64,000 nucleotides of DNA from Trichodelitschia bisporula (Eukaryota > Ascomycota > Dothideomycetes > Phaeotrichales > Phaeotrichaceae): positions 498,364 to 562,363 of the forward strand of contig ML996696.1 in NCBI GenBank assembly GCA_010356995.1, written 5' to 3'. The translations under genes were made by a program, and so were the position numbers. Below the pieces are notes generated by a model. The model worked only from the letters and a program-made list of their open reading frames with translations. It was not told the DNA's origin and ran no database searches. This document shows positions 25,601 to 36,711 of the stretch, one piece after another; positions within the stretch are counted from its first letter, which is position 1, and each line of letters starts with the position of its first letter.

Positions 25601-26518
25601 TGTCCGATCAGCGCGAGCGTGGGACCCAGGACCCCGACTGCATACAGCTCGCAGAAATGGTTTCGACTGCTCTCGATTACTGCAAAACTGGAATCAAGGT
25701 ATTCTTCAACCTCAAACAGTTTTTCATCGAAACTGAACCGTTTACAGGTGGACATGAGCAAACTCCCACGGTTTGATAGAAAACTACGGCCGGATTTTCT
25801 CGCACCGAGTCCCAGGGTCAGAATTCACAAGCAGGATGCCACGATTGAGATGTACAAGATTGAAGATGAGCTTAGCGATCCGGTTAAAGTCCTTGACCCT
25901 GAGACTCGACCGACGCAGTTCTACGAGACCCAAAACGTCAACGGGAAGCTCTACAGGAAGATCGACGACAGGGCGTTCTCCGAGAACATGAAAAGGCAAT
26001 CCCATGCCTCCGGCAGCCTTGAAAGCTCGGCGTTGCTGGAAGAAGCTTTGGACCACGTGCTACGGGCAATGAAGGGGATCCAGTGGGAAAACTACGGCAT
26101 ATTCGCCCAAGACGTGAAAAGAGTGTACGAGCGAAACCTGATGGATACGTTGTACACATGCTCTCTTAACAGCGCTCACATGATGCATGAGATAGAGATG
26201 GTTACCGGTTTCCTGTTGGGGATAATCAAGGGGAAGCAGAGGGGGGAGCAAGTGGCCAACATGCGTAGGCGGTTCAGCGAAGACGTGCAGTATACACGTG
26301 ACCACATCAGAATGGGGAACGATGGCGACACCTCGGAGGCACTCCCGAGAAGCATCGCTTGCTTCCATCTTGCCATGCAGGAGCCTGGTCGGGATATGGG
26401 TAAAGAGGGCCGGCTCCTATCATGGAAGTATGTGGCCGCAGCGGTTTGTCTCGAAGAGCTTGAAAAGTTTCCGGGCCCACTGCTGGAGCAAACCAGACGG
26501 GCTAGAAAGGCGGAGTAG
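22674..26518 (+). pseudogene. RNA-dependent RNA polymerase (Sad-1/QDE-1 family), disrupted
   Basis: Cellular RdRPs make double-stranded RNA for quelling, small-RNA synthesis or meiotic silencing. Reconstructed exons are 22674-22992, 23046-24605, 24658-25352, 25406-25698 and 25748-26518, about 1210 codons. The catalytic loop DLDGD is present and complete, assembled across the intron at 25353-25405 and preceded by three glycines. The upstream SPAKCAAQIGQAFTDT-type block is also characteristic of fungal RdRPs. The coding frame is broken four times: TGA at 23927-23929, TAA at 24284-24286 (where relatives usually have Gln, so CAA to TAA is likely), a frame change at the six-G run 25016-25021, and TAG at 25540-25542. 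The intron at 24606-24657 has a GC donor (GCAAGT). The rest of the protein reads through cleanly, without large deletions, so inactivation looks recent. A cluster of assembly errors or additional unseen introns is the alternative, but the TAA in particular is hard to splice out. Confidence 0.85.
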
Positions 26519-26873
26519 TGTGCTTGAAGATGACTCCAACATATGATTTTGGATATTTCGGGTTTGGTGTCGTAGCAAGTGCGGCTCCCATATACTTATG
26601 AAATATCAGATTGATGTTAGTCTTGATTCAGACGAGTTGTAGTGGCTGTAATTACAGTAGGTGAAGGTGCCCTTGGTCCCAGGGCGTTAACGCTTGACGC
26701 TCTGTGAGATGTCCACTTGTGAGGCTTGGCAGGTACGGCGGCTTTGCCTTGTCGACTGCCACCTCCGGCCCCATCCAGCTCCATCATCTGCAACACCATC
26801 GCCACGCACCTTCAGTCCCCTTTACACACACCCGCAACCCAGCTACTAATATCAAACCTGTGCTCTGGGCGAA
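26519..26873. other. Short intergenic region before RPT3
   Basis: It contains the 3' flank of the polymerase relic and the RPT3 promoter/leader. No distinct motif was identified. Confidence 0.5.
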
Positions 26874-28239
26874 ATGGCTGAAGTCGAGAATCCCATCAAC
26901 ACCGTCCCGCCACACAAGAAACCTCTCCCGTCTTCCATACCAAATGTGGAGTCGCTAGAGGGCTTTGCGACCGAGGGCAACGACGACTATTCCACCTTCA
27001 AAAAGCTCCAGAGACAGCTTGAGTACATTCAGCTCCAGGAGGAATATATCAAAGATGAACAGAGGTGCTTTGCGCTGCCTGGTAGATGACCCCAAGGGCC
27101 CCAGTACTAACATCGCCGGTAGGAATCTTAAGAGAGAGCTTGTTCGGGCTCAGGAGGAAATAAAACGCATCCAGAGCGTGCCTCTGGTCATCGGCCAGTT
27201 CATGGAGGCCATCGATCAGAAGTATGGCCGTCATACTCGATGTTAAACTTATGCTAACCACTGATGCAGCACCGGTATCGTCCAGTCTTCGACTGGCTCC
27301 AACTACGTCGTGCGCATCCTTTCCACGCTCGATCGTGAACTCCTCAAGCCTTCTTCCTCTGTTGCGCTCCACCGCCACTCTAACGCGCTCGTCGATATTC
27401 TCCCCCCCGAAGCCGATAGTTCTATCGCCATGCTCGGAGCCGATGAGAAGCCGGACGTGACGTACGCTGACGTCGGTGGGCTGGACATGCAGAAGCAGGA
27501 GATCCGGGAGGCTGTCGAGCTGCCGCTGACGCACTTCGACCTCTATAAGCAGATCGGCATCGACCCCCCGCGTGGCGTGCTGCTGTACGGACCTCCGGGC
27601 ACGGGCAAGACTATGCTGGTCAAGGCTGTGGCCAACAGCACGACTGCCAGCTTCATCCGCGTCGTCGGCTCAGAGTTCGTTCAGAAGTATCTCGGTGAAG
27701 GTCCGCGTATGGTCCGCGACGTGTTCCGCATGGCGCGCGAAAACTCACCAGCCATCATCTTCATCGACGAAATCGACGCCATCGCCACCAAGCGCTTCGA
27801 CGCGCAAACCGGCGCTGACCGCGAAGTCCAGCGTATCCTGCTGGAGCTGCTCAACCAGATGGACGGCTTCGACCAGACGAGCAACGTCAAGGTCATCATG
27901 GCTACCAACCGTGCCGACACCCTCGACCCCGCTTTATTGCGTCCTGGGCGCTTGGATCGCAAAATCGAGTTCCCATCCTTGCGTGATCGTCGTGAGCGGC
28001 GCCTCATCTTCGGCACCATCGCCTCGAAGATGAGCTTATCGCCTGAGGTGGACCTGGACTCCCTGATCGTCCGCAACGACCCGCTGTCCGGCGCGGTCAT
28101 AGCGGCCATCATGCAGGAAGCTGGGTTGCGTGCCGTGCGCAAGAACCGATACAACATCATACAGGCGGATCTGGAGGAGGCGTACACAGCCCAGGTCAAG
28201 GGTGCAGCCGAGGCGGACAAGTACGACTTCTACCGGTGA
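26874..28239 (+). CDS. RPT3: 26S proteasome regulatory ATPase subunit Rpt3
   Basis: Rpt3 is one of six AAA ATPases in the base of the 19S regulatory particle, unfolding ubiquitinated substrates. Exons are 26874-27064, 27123-27221 and 27270-28239 (introns 58 and 48 bp), giving 419 residues, normal for the family. An N-terminal coiled coil is followed by an OB-like segment ending in LPPEADSSI. The AAA module has Walker A GPPGTGKT, Walker B IIFIDEID and the arginine-finger/sensor region with [14 protein letters not shown]. The C-terminus ends in DFYR, close to the HbYX-like tail used for docking on the 20S core. The specific N-terminal and linker sequence identifies Rpt3 rather than another Rpt subunit. 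Confidence 0.96.
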
Positions 28240-29048
28240 AAGGCCGGGGCTGCGGGTAGAAGCCTGCTCGTCTGGAATGCTGTTTCTGTAGCATAATACG
28301 GCGCCTTGGGTTGTGGCTTTGAGAGGGCAGTGGAGCGGGTTTTAGATACCACATTCATTTAACAACTGCACTCATTGCATCCTACGACTTGACAAGTGGT
28401 ATCGTGCAAGGTATTCTACAGTTGGATACTTCTATCAAAGGCGCAAGACCATTCATACACTCTCCAAGGTCTCTGAAGGAGATCGGACGACGCTAGTGGC
28501 TACAAATATAGGGTACACCCACTTCTCAACGTACACGAGAGCAGTAAGCACGCAAAGCAGTACGGTGGAAATGACAGTTAATGGAAATGGAACCGGCAGT
28601 GGTGTCTATGCTCATGTCTCTTTCTTCCGCTTACGTCATATGGCAGAGTGCAGTAACATGCAATTACGAGAAATGAACAGAGAAAAGAGAGCAAATGAAA
28701 AGCAAAGCGGACACCCGTTCACGCCACAACCACGTTTCTAGTTCACGCCGTGGTATAATGCACCCAACCCGTTGCGACAAACCCACACACGCACGCACAC
28801 TAAACTGACATAGTCTTGACAAGGGACTGGTGGAGACGGGATCGAGCCGAAGAACCCTCGGCCCGGCAAAGGGCGGGTGGGATGACTGAGCGGTGTGATT
28901 CCCCTGGTGGTATTCTGCAAGAAAGGGAACAGCAAAGAACGCACAAAGAAACCCATGCACTACAGTTACACAAGCGGGGGAGAACCCGCGGCGCGATAAT
29001 CGATCTTCAGACAAAGTGAAGAAACAGGCAATGCTCCTCTTGCCGATG
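28240..29048. other. Convergent intergenic region
   Basis: The 3' ends of RPT3 (plus) and the PI4P 5-kinase (minus) face each other here. No gene, RNA or repeat was recognised. Confidence 0.5.
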
Positions 29049-31947
29049 CTATCTCATTTCAAGCTCCCTCGATGAAGGCTCGACGGCTTCAGGTGGCGGG
29101 GGTGGGAGATCTTTTTCGCGAGGATCAAGGTTCACCTTTTCCGCATCCTTCGGAGGCGTCGGAGGGCGAGATGATCTCACGGGGAAATCTTTGGGTGGAG
29201 TTGGGGGTCGTTGCACGTGAGAGTCAACGTCCTTGGGAGGCGTAGGTGGTGGAACGTTCGTCTTGCCGACATGATCCATATTGGGCTGCGGACGCAGCTG
29301 AGGGCTAGGGCTCGGGTTATCGCTCCGGCCACTCCGTCCACCCGTGCTCTGGTTCTCGACAGCCTCTTCCACGACAGGCAACGCGTAACCGGAAGCTTCG
29401 CCACGGTCTGTGGACGTACCACGTGCGTTTTTTAAGACGCGGTCGGGAACACTTGATTCGTTCGTTCCGTGGCGCTGAGAGCGATCGGCTTCAGTGTGGG
29501 CACGCTCCATGATGGCATCGGTCGGGCTCGCTTGTTGCATGTTGCCACCGGACAGATGCGGGTCGTCGATGGATTGTAAAACTCTTTCACGATTCTCGGC
29601 CATTTCCTGTTCAGCCCGCTCCCTCGAATTGGTGATACCACTTATAAAGCGAACGAAGCGGTCACCATATCGATCTGGAGGAATGGGCGAAATTTGGGAC
29701 TCGATGTTGGTAAGACCTTTGAGGAAGTGCTCAACGCGTTTGACGATGCCGTACTATAAATGTCAGTCACTGGGAAACGCAATGCGTCAGTTTCGCCTAC
29801 ATGTGTCAAACAGTCAATGATCCCGAGATAGTATATCACTTCTCCTGGCGAGTTGTCCTCATGTGACGCCCGAAATCCGCCATCGTCTTTGTAGAAGGCA
29901 TGGTCCTTCCGCTCAATAGGCAAATCATCAGGCATCTTACTACCCGTCTGCTCCATCGGGATTGGTTTCTCGGTTCGTAACGTTTGTCGTAATTCCTTTG
30001 CTTTGCGGGCGGTCTCTAGCTTGGAGGGAGTTCTGGTGAGTGTGTTCGACTGAACTGTTTCCACAGCATTGTCTCCGCCGGGTTGGAACACCTGCAGAGT
30101 CTTATCCCGTAACTTGTCTTCGTTGCCACGCTGAAGATCATGTATACCAACCAAGAGGGAATAGTCCATGATCTTTAAGCGCTGCAGGAGGGCTACGTCT
30201 CTTTCCATCTGTTCGATGAACAGATTCCTTTTCCCGGGGCCGAATTCAAGGTGCAAATTCCGACGTAACCAGTTCAGGTCCTTAAGGGTAGCTCGCGGAT
30301 TGCTCTTGAGGTTTTCTTCCTTGAAATCTCTTCCAACAGTCGAACCCTTCAAGTCAAATGTCCGGTGGATGTCGCGATGAGGAGGAAACAGGTTGTTCAT
30401 CACCACAAAGTGTATCTTCCGCCCGTAAGGGATTTTGACACGATGGAGACCGTAGAACTGCGACAAGAGCGTGTTCGGATTCTCAACAACATGGTTGTAA
30501 TACTCCTTGAGCATCCGCCGGAGCGTCTTGTGTTCAGCGTGGTGTATGGTTTTGATGATATATTTGTAATCCCGCGAGAAATAGAAGAAGCTTCCGCTCT
30601 TTCCAGGTGAGCCCAGTTCCGAAAGGATGTACTTGCTGGTAAGGGAGACCAGGTAATCGGCGGGGTCAAGTTTGAAGTTTTGGCGCAGGCGGCGGAAAAC
30701 CCAAGGGGCATAATCCTTGAACTTAAAGTCGTACTTTGCCGACGGTGTTAATTCCGCGCCGGTCCTACAGCTGTCAGCACATCGCCCAACGAGGGGAAGG
30801 TCTACGCTTACACGTCAAAGGAGAACTTGTGTCTGGCCTCAAAATCGGCGTCAGTAAGTTCCCGGTCTAGCTTCGCGTTGGTCCTGGAAACCGTAAACCG
30901 AATCCCCGTAAGCATATTGTAGGCAGTAACATAGTTGACATGATTTTGGTCAACCTTGGTACCCATCAGGACGCGGTCGTCTTCTTCCTCTTCCCTGCGC
31001 TTCCGCTTGCTTGCCCGCTTCTGTCGAATGATCTCCGCCCAGCGCGCCGCTTCATCGTCCTGCGGCACATCGTCTAAATGCAGCTCAGAGTGTATTGACC
31101 GAGTCGTTCTACGAGCCAGAGTAAGAGAGCCTCGTCTTCTATTCGGAGTGCCGGGAGAGAATCGGCCCGTGGCCAGGATTGCTTCGTCGGAGTATGGTAA
31201 TTGCGGTGGCTGCGGCGCGTCTCGCGAGGGTCGAGGTGTAGAAGAGCGAGGAACTTCGAGAGTGTTTCGGTGTTGTAATCGACCGGGTTGAGGTGTGCTT
31301 TGCGATGTCATCTGGCTTCCGAGGGCGACTGCCGAGGCGGAGGTGGATCTAGTAACGGAAGGGATGCGCAGTGAACCGTCTACCGTGCTCGATTCCGAAT
31401 CCCGGGGTGATATGGGTGAGGTTTCCGAGTCGGCCTGCATGGTGTTTAAATTGATGATGGCAGTATCGTCAGGTGGTGGAAGATGGTCGTGCGCTCCATC
31501 TCCATTCACACTTCCAAGCACAACATGTGTGCTAAAGCATCCCTCCTCCGTGCGAGCGAGGTCGGACTGCGCAAAGTACCCGTCATCACGGGCTGCTAGC
31601 CGTTGGGGCATTCTCACCGCCCAAGGCTTCTCCCTCTCAGGACCACCGAAGGAATTCTTCCCGGATGGTGGTTCTAGTGTCTCAGCTTCCCCCAGTGTGT
31701 CCCGGCTGACTGCCTTTTCGTCCATCCGATGGCCGTTGGTGTAAGGCGTCATATTGGGCGACGTCCCGTTTGACAGTCCACTTTTCCGCTTGGTTGTCTC
31801 CGGTCTGAGCATGGCATTGTGAACTCCGTCGGAAGGTCGACTAGGTGCTTCGGACGACGGGCACTTGGTGGCATGTCCTGTGCTGCTCAAGGCGGGAGAG
31901 AGGGTGTCCTCGGCCAAGAACGAGGGCATCTCGAGGGAGTGGAGCAT
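29049..31947 (-). CDS. MSS4: Phosphatidylinositol-4-phosphate 5-kinase (Mss4/Its3 type)
   Basis: Makes PI(4,5)P2 at the plasma membrane, controlling actin, endocytosis and septation. Exons on the minus strand are 31947-30812, 30764-29801 and 29753-29049 (two 47 bp introns), giving 934 residues; the second ATG at 31929 would give 928. A ~300-residue disordered N-terminus precedes a basic segment and the PIPK domain. Recognisable kinase blocks are [20 protein letters not shown] and, across the second intron, [14 protein letters not shown] followed by EHFLKGL. The C-terminal tail carries three PPTPPKD-type proline repeats and a polyproline run, possible SH3 ligands. The frame stays open for about 200 codons upstream of the chosen start, but that stretch reads like a pyrimidine-rich leader and lacks family similarity. 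Confidence 0.93.
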
Positions 31948-33230
31948 GAGAGGACCATGGACCTTCAATGACCCTCCATACCCTGCGATCGCGTCGTGTC
32001 GGCTTTCGGAGTTTGGGGAAGAAGTTGTTTGCGTCCGAAGTTCACCAAGCAGGAAAGACGGGTTGTTTCTTTGCGCTTGCGGGACAATCAAACGGGGACT
32101 GACATGCTGTCGCGAGCCGGTTTTTGGGGGGGATGATGGCTGGAAGGGTGTGGAGGTGCGCAGGGGACGGGATTGGAGGGAGGGTAACAGGATACACAAG
32201 GGGAAAAATCGATGAGCGAAGTTGTGACAAAAGTGAAGATGGTTTTTTGAATGTAGTAGGAAAGTATCCGACGCCTTTCTTTGCTGGGCCTTGGGGTCTT
32301 GTGGACTGAGAGTTGGCAATTGGGGGAGGAGGGGATGAACCGTGGGACACGGCGCAACTGGGAGACTTTGGGGGGGAGGGGGGCGTCGGGTTGTGAGTTG
32401 CGTCTCCATGTGGCTAGTAGATTGTGGCTCAGCTTCCCACTTTCGTCTCCCGGACACCCAAACAGAAGCTCCACACGACTCCAGTCCGAGGCTCACCAGC
32501 CACGTCCGTGCTTCATCAACCACTTGTCTTACAACTTGATCAACTCCAAACAAAAGGATCTGTATCTACGAGAGTATCCACAAGAGTATCCACAAGAGTC
32601 AGATCTAGCCCTCCAAATGCATCGTAGGATCTCTAGTCATTTTATCCGGTTAAAAGGATACTACATTTGTGCTTCATCCGATTTGTCCGATTTTATGTCC
32701 TCTACAAATGACATCATGTTGAAAGTAAAAATTATACTGTAGGTTCAGCAATTTAACGCTCTCTTCAACTTCACGACTCGAAGTCAAGCGGGTGTGAACT
32801 TTCAAGAATTGACCAGTTATAGACATATAGAATTTTCCGAATGCCCGTATGCATGTCTCTCTTATATTCGTCAATCAAATTTCACGAAGCAACGGAGCGC
32901 AGTTTAAAACAACCATAATGTGTATCGTATACATAGTTCGAAATCTGCATGCAGAATGGCAAAAGGCTCAATTCAAACGCTACCAGCATACTGCCCACTC
33001 GCTGACCAGTATATCCAGGGAAATCCCTTTCCCGAACGCCGAACTCCCAGCACTATCTGGCCTACCCCTCCGAAATCCAGCCCATCCCATTCACATACCC
33101 CACCCAGAACCTGCCGTCATCACAAGAGAAGTGGACATAACATAATCGCCTTTCCGCAAGCCTAGACGCCGTAACACCCCAGCACGCAGGAGTAAATACA
33201 AAGTCATTCACAAGAGGCAAGCAGACCCAA
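31948..33230. other. Leader/promoter of the kinase and 3' flank of histone H1
   Basis: The part next to the kinase (to about 32.5 kb) is purine-rich on the plus strand, so pyrimidine-rich in the kinase mRNA sense, consistent with a long 5' leader. A small tandem repeat sits at 32562-32597. The 32.6-33.2 kb part is relatively AT-rich and contains no recognisable gene. Confidence 0.5.
32562..32597. repeat. 12-bp tandem repeat, three copies
   Basis: GTATCTACGAGA is followed by two identical GTATCCACAAGA units. Three exact 12-base periods, with the first unit diverged at two positions. Confidence 0.8.
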
Positions 33231-34502
33231 TTACTCCGCGGCCGCAGCGGGCTCTGCCTTCTTCTTTGGCGTCGCCTTCTTGGGCGTGGGTTTCTTGGTG
33301 GCGGCGGCTTTCTTGGGCGCGGCGGCCTTCTTTGCCTTTGCCGCCGTTTGAGGAGCCTTAGTCTTGGTGACGCGACCGGACTTGGTCTTGCCGAGCACCA
33401 CGGATGGCTTATCATCGACAGCAGGAGCCTAGGATAAATCAGATCAAGTAATTAAGACCTGGGATAGGACGGACACCCACCGTAGTGGCAGCCTTCCGAG
33501 GCTTGCTGGCATTGGCCTTCGGCTTGGCGGGCTTCTTCGTCTCCCCTTCAGCCTTCTCGGCCTTCTTCTTGGGCGCGGCTGCTTTCTTAGCAGCGGGAGC
33601 CTTCGGGGCCTTGGGAGCAGCAGCCTTCTGTAATGACTGTCAGAAATGCCGAGGACATGGCACACGCGAGGAGCTTTACCTTCTCGGCCTTGGGGGCAGC
33701 GGCCTTTGCCTCCTTCTTCGCCGGGGCGGAAGGCGACGTCTTTGGAGCAGGCTTGGCCGCCTTCTTGAGCTTGACCGGACCAGAAGCGCCTGAAAAATGG
33801 TTAGACACGATAAACAACTGGACTAGGACGGAGAGTGGGATAACAAAACGGGCCGATGGCCCGGGACACAGAAGAGAATGAGGCGATGCAGGAAAATAGC
33901 GCAACGGCGGACTTACCCTTGGGGCGCTCAAAAACACCATTCTCCTCGCCCGTCTTCAGGGCGCGGGAGATGTGGGCGTTGAAGGCATTGTCCGTGAGGC
34001 TGCCAATACTGTTGTTGGCCTGGACATACTTCTTGATGGCTTGCCGGCTACGAAGAGGGGTCAAGTCAGCAAACGAAAGTGCGCAAAGCGGGGGGAGACC
34101 TGAAACAGCGAACAATTTGGACTCGACAGGAAAAATAAATAAATACTGACCTGCTGCCGTTGCGGTCCTTCAACTGCAGGAGGATACGATGTCAGCAATC
34201 AGTCGCAGTACGGGGCGCGCGAGTGGGGTTCCGTTGGGCCACCGGTCGCACGGTCGGAGAACCAAGCGGTCCAGGGAACACGCGATGCGCCAGCAGGAAT
34301 AACTCACGTTGAGGATAGCATCCTTGATCATGTCTTCATACACGCGTTAGCCAGTGCTATGCGACTGAGAAAACACCAAAGGAATGGCAATGCGACACCG
34401 AGGGTGGGTGTTGGGGGCGGGTGCCTTACCTTGGTAGCTCGCATGCTGAGGGGCGGACGCAGCAGCCTTCGGCTTCGCGGCGGTGTCTTTCTTGGGAGCC
34501 AT
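33231..34502 (-). CDS. Linker histone H1
   Basis: Linker histone binding nucleosomal linker DNA. Seven exons on the minus strand: 34502-34430, 34333-34308, 34173-34151, 34047-33917, 33789-33680, 33627-33481 and 33428-33231, giving 235 residues. The winged-helix globular domain runs from about residue 20 to 85 (start near HASYQDMIKDAIL, with RQAIKKYVQANN and ending near GVFERPKG). It is followed by a Lys/Ala/Pro-rich tail with repeated KKA and PKK blocks and a second conserved piece containing SGRVTKTKAP. Two internal exons are only 26 and 23 bases long. The junctions all restore the H1 fold sequence, which is why I chose this model. Introns in H1 are usual in filamentous fungi, unlike core histones of many taxa. 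Confidence 0.92.
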
Positions 34503-36711
34503 TTCGATGAGGGAGTTAGGCCAGAGGGGTGGTGAGAGTTGGATGGGTATGTGATGGTGTGAATAGAGTGTCTCACAGGCGCAGTTTTAAAGAAATGTGA
34601 ATTTGGCGGAGTGAGAGAAGCTGGTAGAGGGATGATGACTTTTTGGCTCGGGCAACGCGCGGGGGAGGAGCTTGGGACGATTTATAGTCGCGCCCGGGCC
34701 ACTGATGATGCGGGAGGCACAATGTCTGCTGCACACCAAACTGTCTCCTCCGCTCGGACCTCCCACACCAACTGCTTTAGAGTCCCTCCCACTTCTTTTT
34801 CCCCTCCCCCATCCCCTCTCCCTTGTCACCGTCACGTTAGTTCTAGTCCAAGGGTAGCTTAGCGCGCATCGTTTTGCACTCTCCCCATCAACATTTCAAT
34901 CGACTCTTCCCTTAAATACCGCGTCGTCCCATTTCCCCCTCCCTCTCGCATCTCCCTTCTTCTCTCCTCTCTCTCTCTCCTCTCCTCCCTTCTCTTTCCT
35001 TTCACCCTTGCGCTCGTGCCTGCTTGCTGGCTCATGATCGTCCCTTGGTCCCTTCCCAACCCCCCCCATCCTCCTGTCCATCGAGAAATCCTAAATGATG
35101 AAACCTTCACATGATCTTTGTGCCAACTGCCATCGCTCAGCCCCATGAGAGCCGCTGGCGCAGGGCGTGATCCGTGACCGTATCTTCCACGCTGGGTAAA
35201 TCCAAGCGGTCATTGGTCCAGATTGCCCATGTTGTCCTTCGAACGTTAATCACAACCGCCCGGCTGATCTTGATGCGTTGTTCCTCTCCAGGGCGCGTCG
35301 CGTGTGCAGAGACTTGGACCAAACATAACGTCCCGTGTACGGAGGTACTCAAGTCCGTCAATGACGAAGCGTGTTGCGTGCATGATGCACCGAGTGACCT
35401 GTCCATAAACATGATGAAATCGGAGGGAATCTGAGCCACAGCTTTTCTCGTGCCTCTCCTCCATACTGAGCCCTGAGCAACCCTGCACTGCTTTCCTTTT
35501 GTTGATGCTCTTCCAGATAGGGTAAATCCACATCTGTATCATGATATCAATTGGCCCCCGTATCATTGCGTCGTAGACCGAGGTACGCGTCGTTGCGCGT
35601 GAAGTGTTCATGACTGTAAACAATGCGGAGAACAATGATGAGTCTACAGTAAAGAACATGACTGGCTGAACCTTCTGAGAGTACGAGCACTGACAAGGCT
35701 TGATGCCCGACAGGGTCCAAGGGGTCTCGCGGCCTTGCAGGGCCACGCCAGGTGTCAGCGCGCTCTTCCGTCGCCAGGCATCGTCGCCAGGCAAGGCATT
35801 GCACTGTCCAACGTGAACCAGCTACACAGTGTAGACTGCGGAGTAGTAGTCACAGCCCCTTAGAACTTTGGGAAGGCATCGAAGCGAAAGTCCAAGTTTC
35901 TCGCGCAGCACAGAGCATCGTGAGTCATTTCACACTGCCTGGTGCAGCTTAACTGCTCGACTCTCAGCCGAGTCAGGTGACAACGATGGCCGCAGATATG
36001 ATGAGGCAAGCTTGAGGCCCCGCATGAAGCCCCGCTCCAAGTCTTCCATAGCGATGACTCCACACTCCCTGACGTAACGTACTGTATGAATACTTCGCCG
36101 ATTTGCCAGGCGTTGGTTTGAGCGCGTACCGGTACCGTAGTACACGAAAGCTTATCGATTGAGTGTTTCGGCCTTGATGCCTCACCGCCTCTCTGGAGTA
36201 CGGTAGTCTAGACGGCTCACATGCTCGGACAACGTGAGGACGGCACGGATGGGTCTCTGCCAACTGGCCGGCGCACCCGTCAATAACTTTATCCCAAACG
36301 CAAGGCACACACATTTCCACTGTCGCACGTGACGGTAACCTGTATGGGTGAAGTCCGGACGGCGAGGTTGGCTTCCTTGGTAGAGAACGGCACGTTTGAA
36401 GAATATTAAGCTTCAATACGACAGCGTCGACTTCACGGATAGGTTTATTATATGAAATCAGCCTACGAGAGCAGAGAGCACAGCGGGAGGCATTGAACGG
36501 TCAGAGTACCACAGCATTTGAACCTCAAAACAGAACAACTTCTGGGCCTAGCGGATGACCGACCCCTAAGCTCAATCATAAACGCCGATAATTTTCCACG
36601 CCTAGAGGAAATATTGATACAGCTGACGAAGACACGACAGGTGGGGATCGGGAAGAGGTGAGGCACCCAATTTATGAGAGATTTTGGGTCCCTGTGCGGC
36701 GCTTCCACCTG
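34503..36711. other. 2.2 kb intergenic region with a pyrimidine tract
   Basis: The first part is the histone H1 promoter. At about 34930-35007 lies a nearly pure C/T stretch of ~80 bases on the plus strand, with TCTC dinucleotide runs. A minus frame of 182 codons at 35246-35794 has no recognisable features and I do not accept it as a gene. Nothing else was identified. Confidence 0.5.

Noticed and set aside
35246-35794. 182-codon minus-strand frame upstream of histone H1
   Set aside because: No domain, no codon-bias signal and no intron structure. It lies in a region where both strands have similar random frames.
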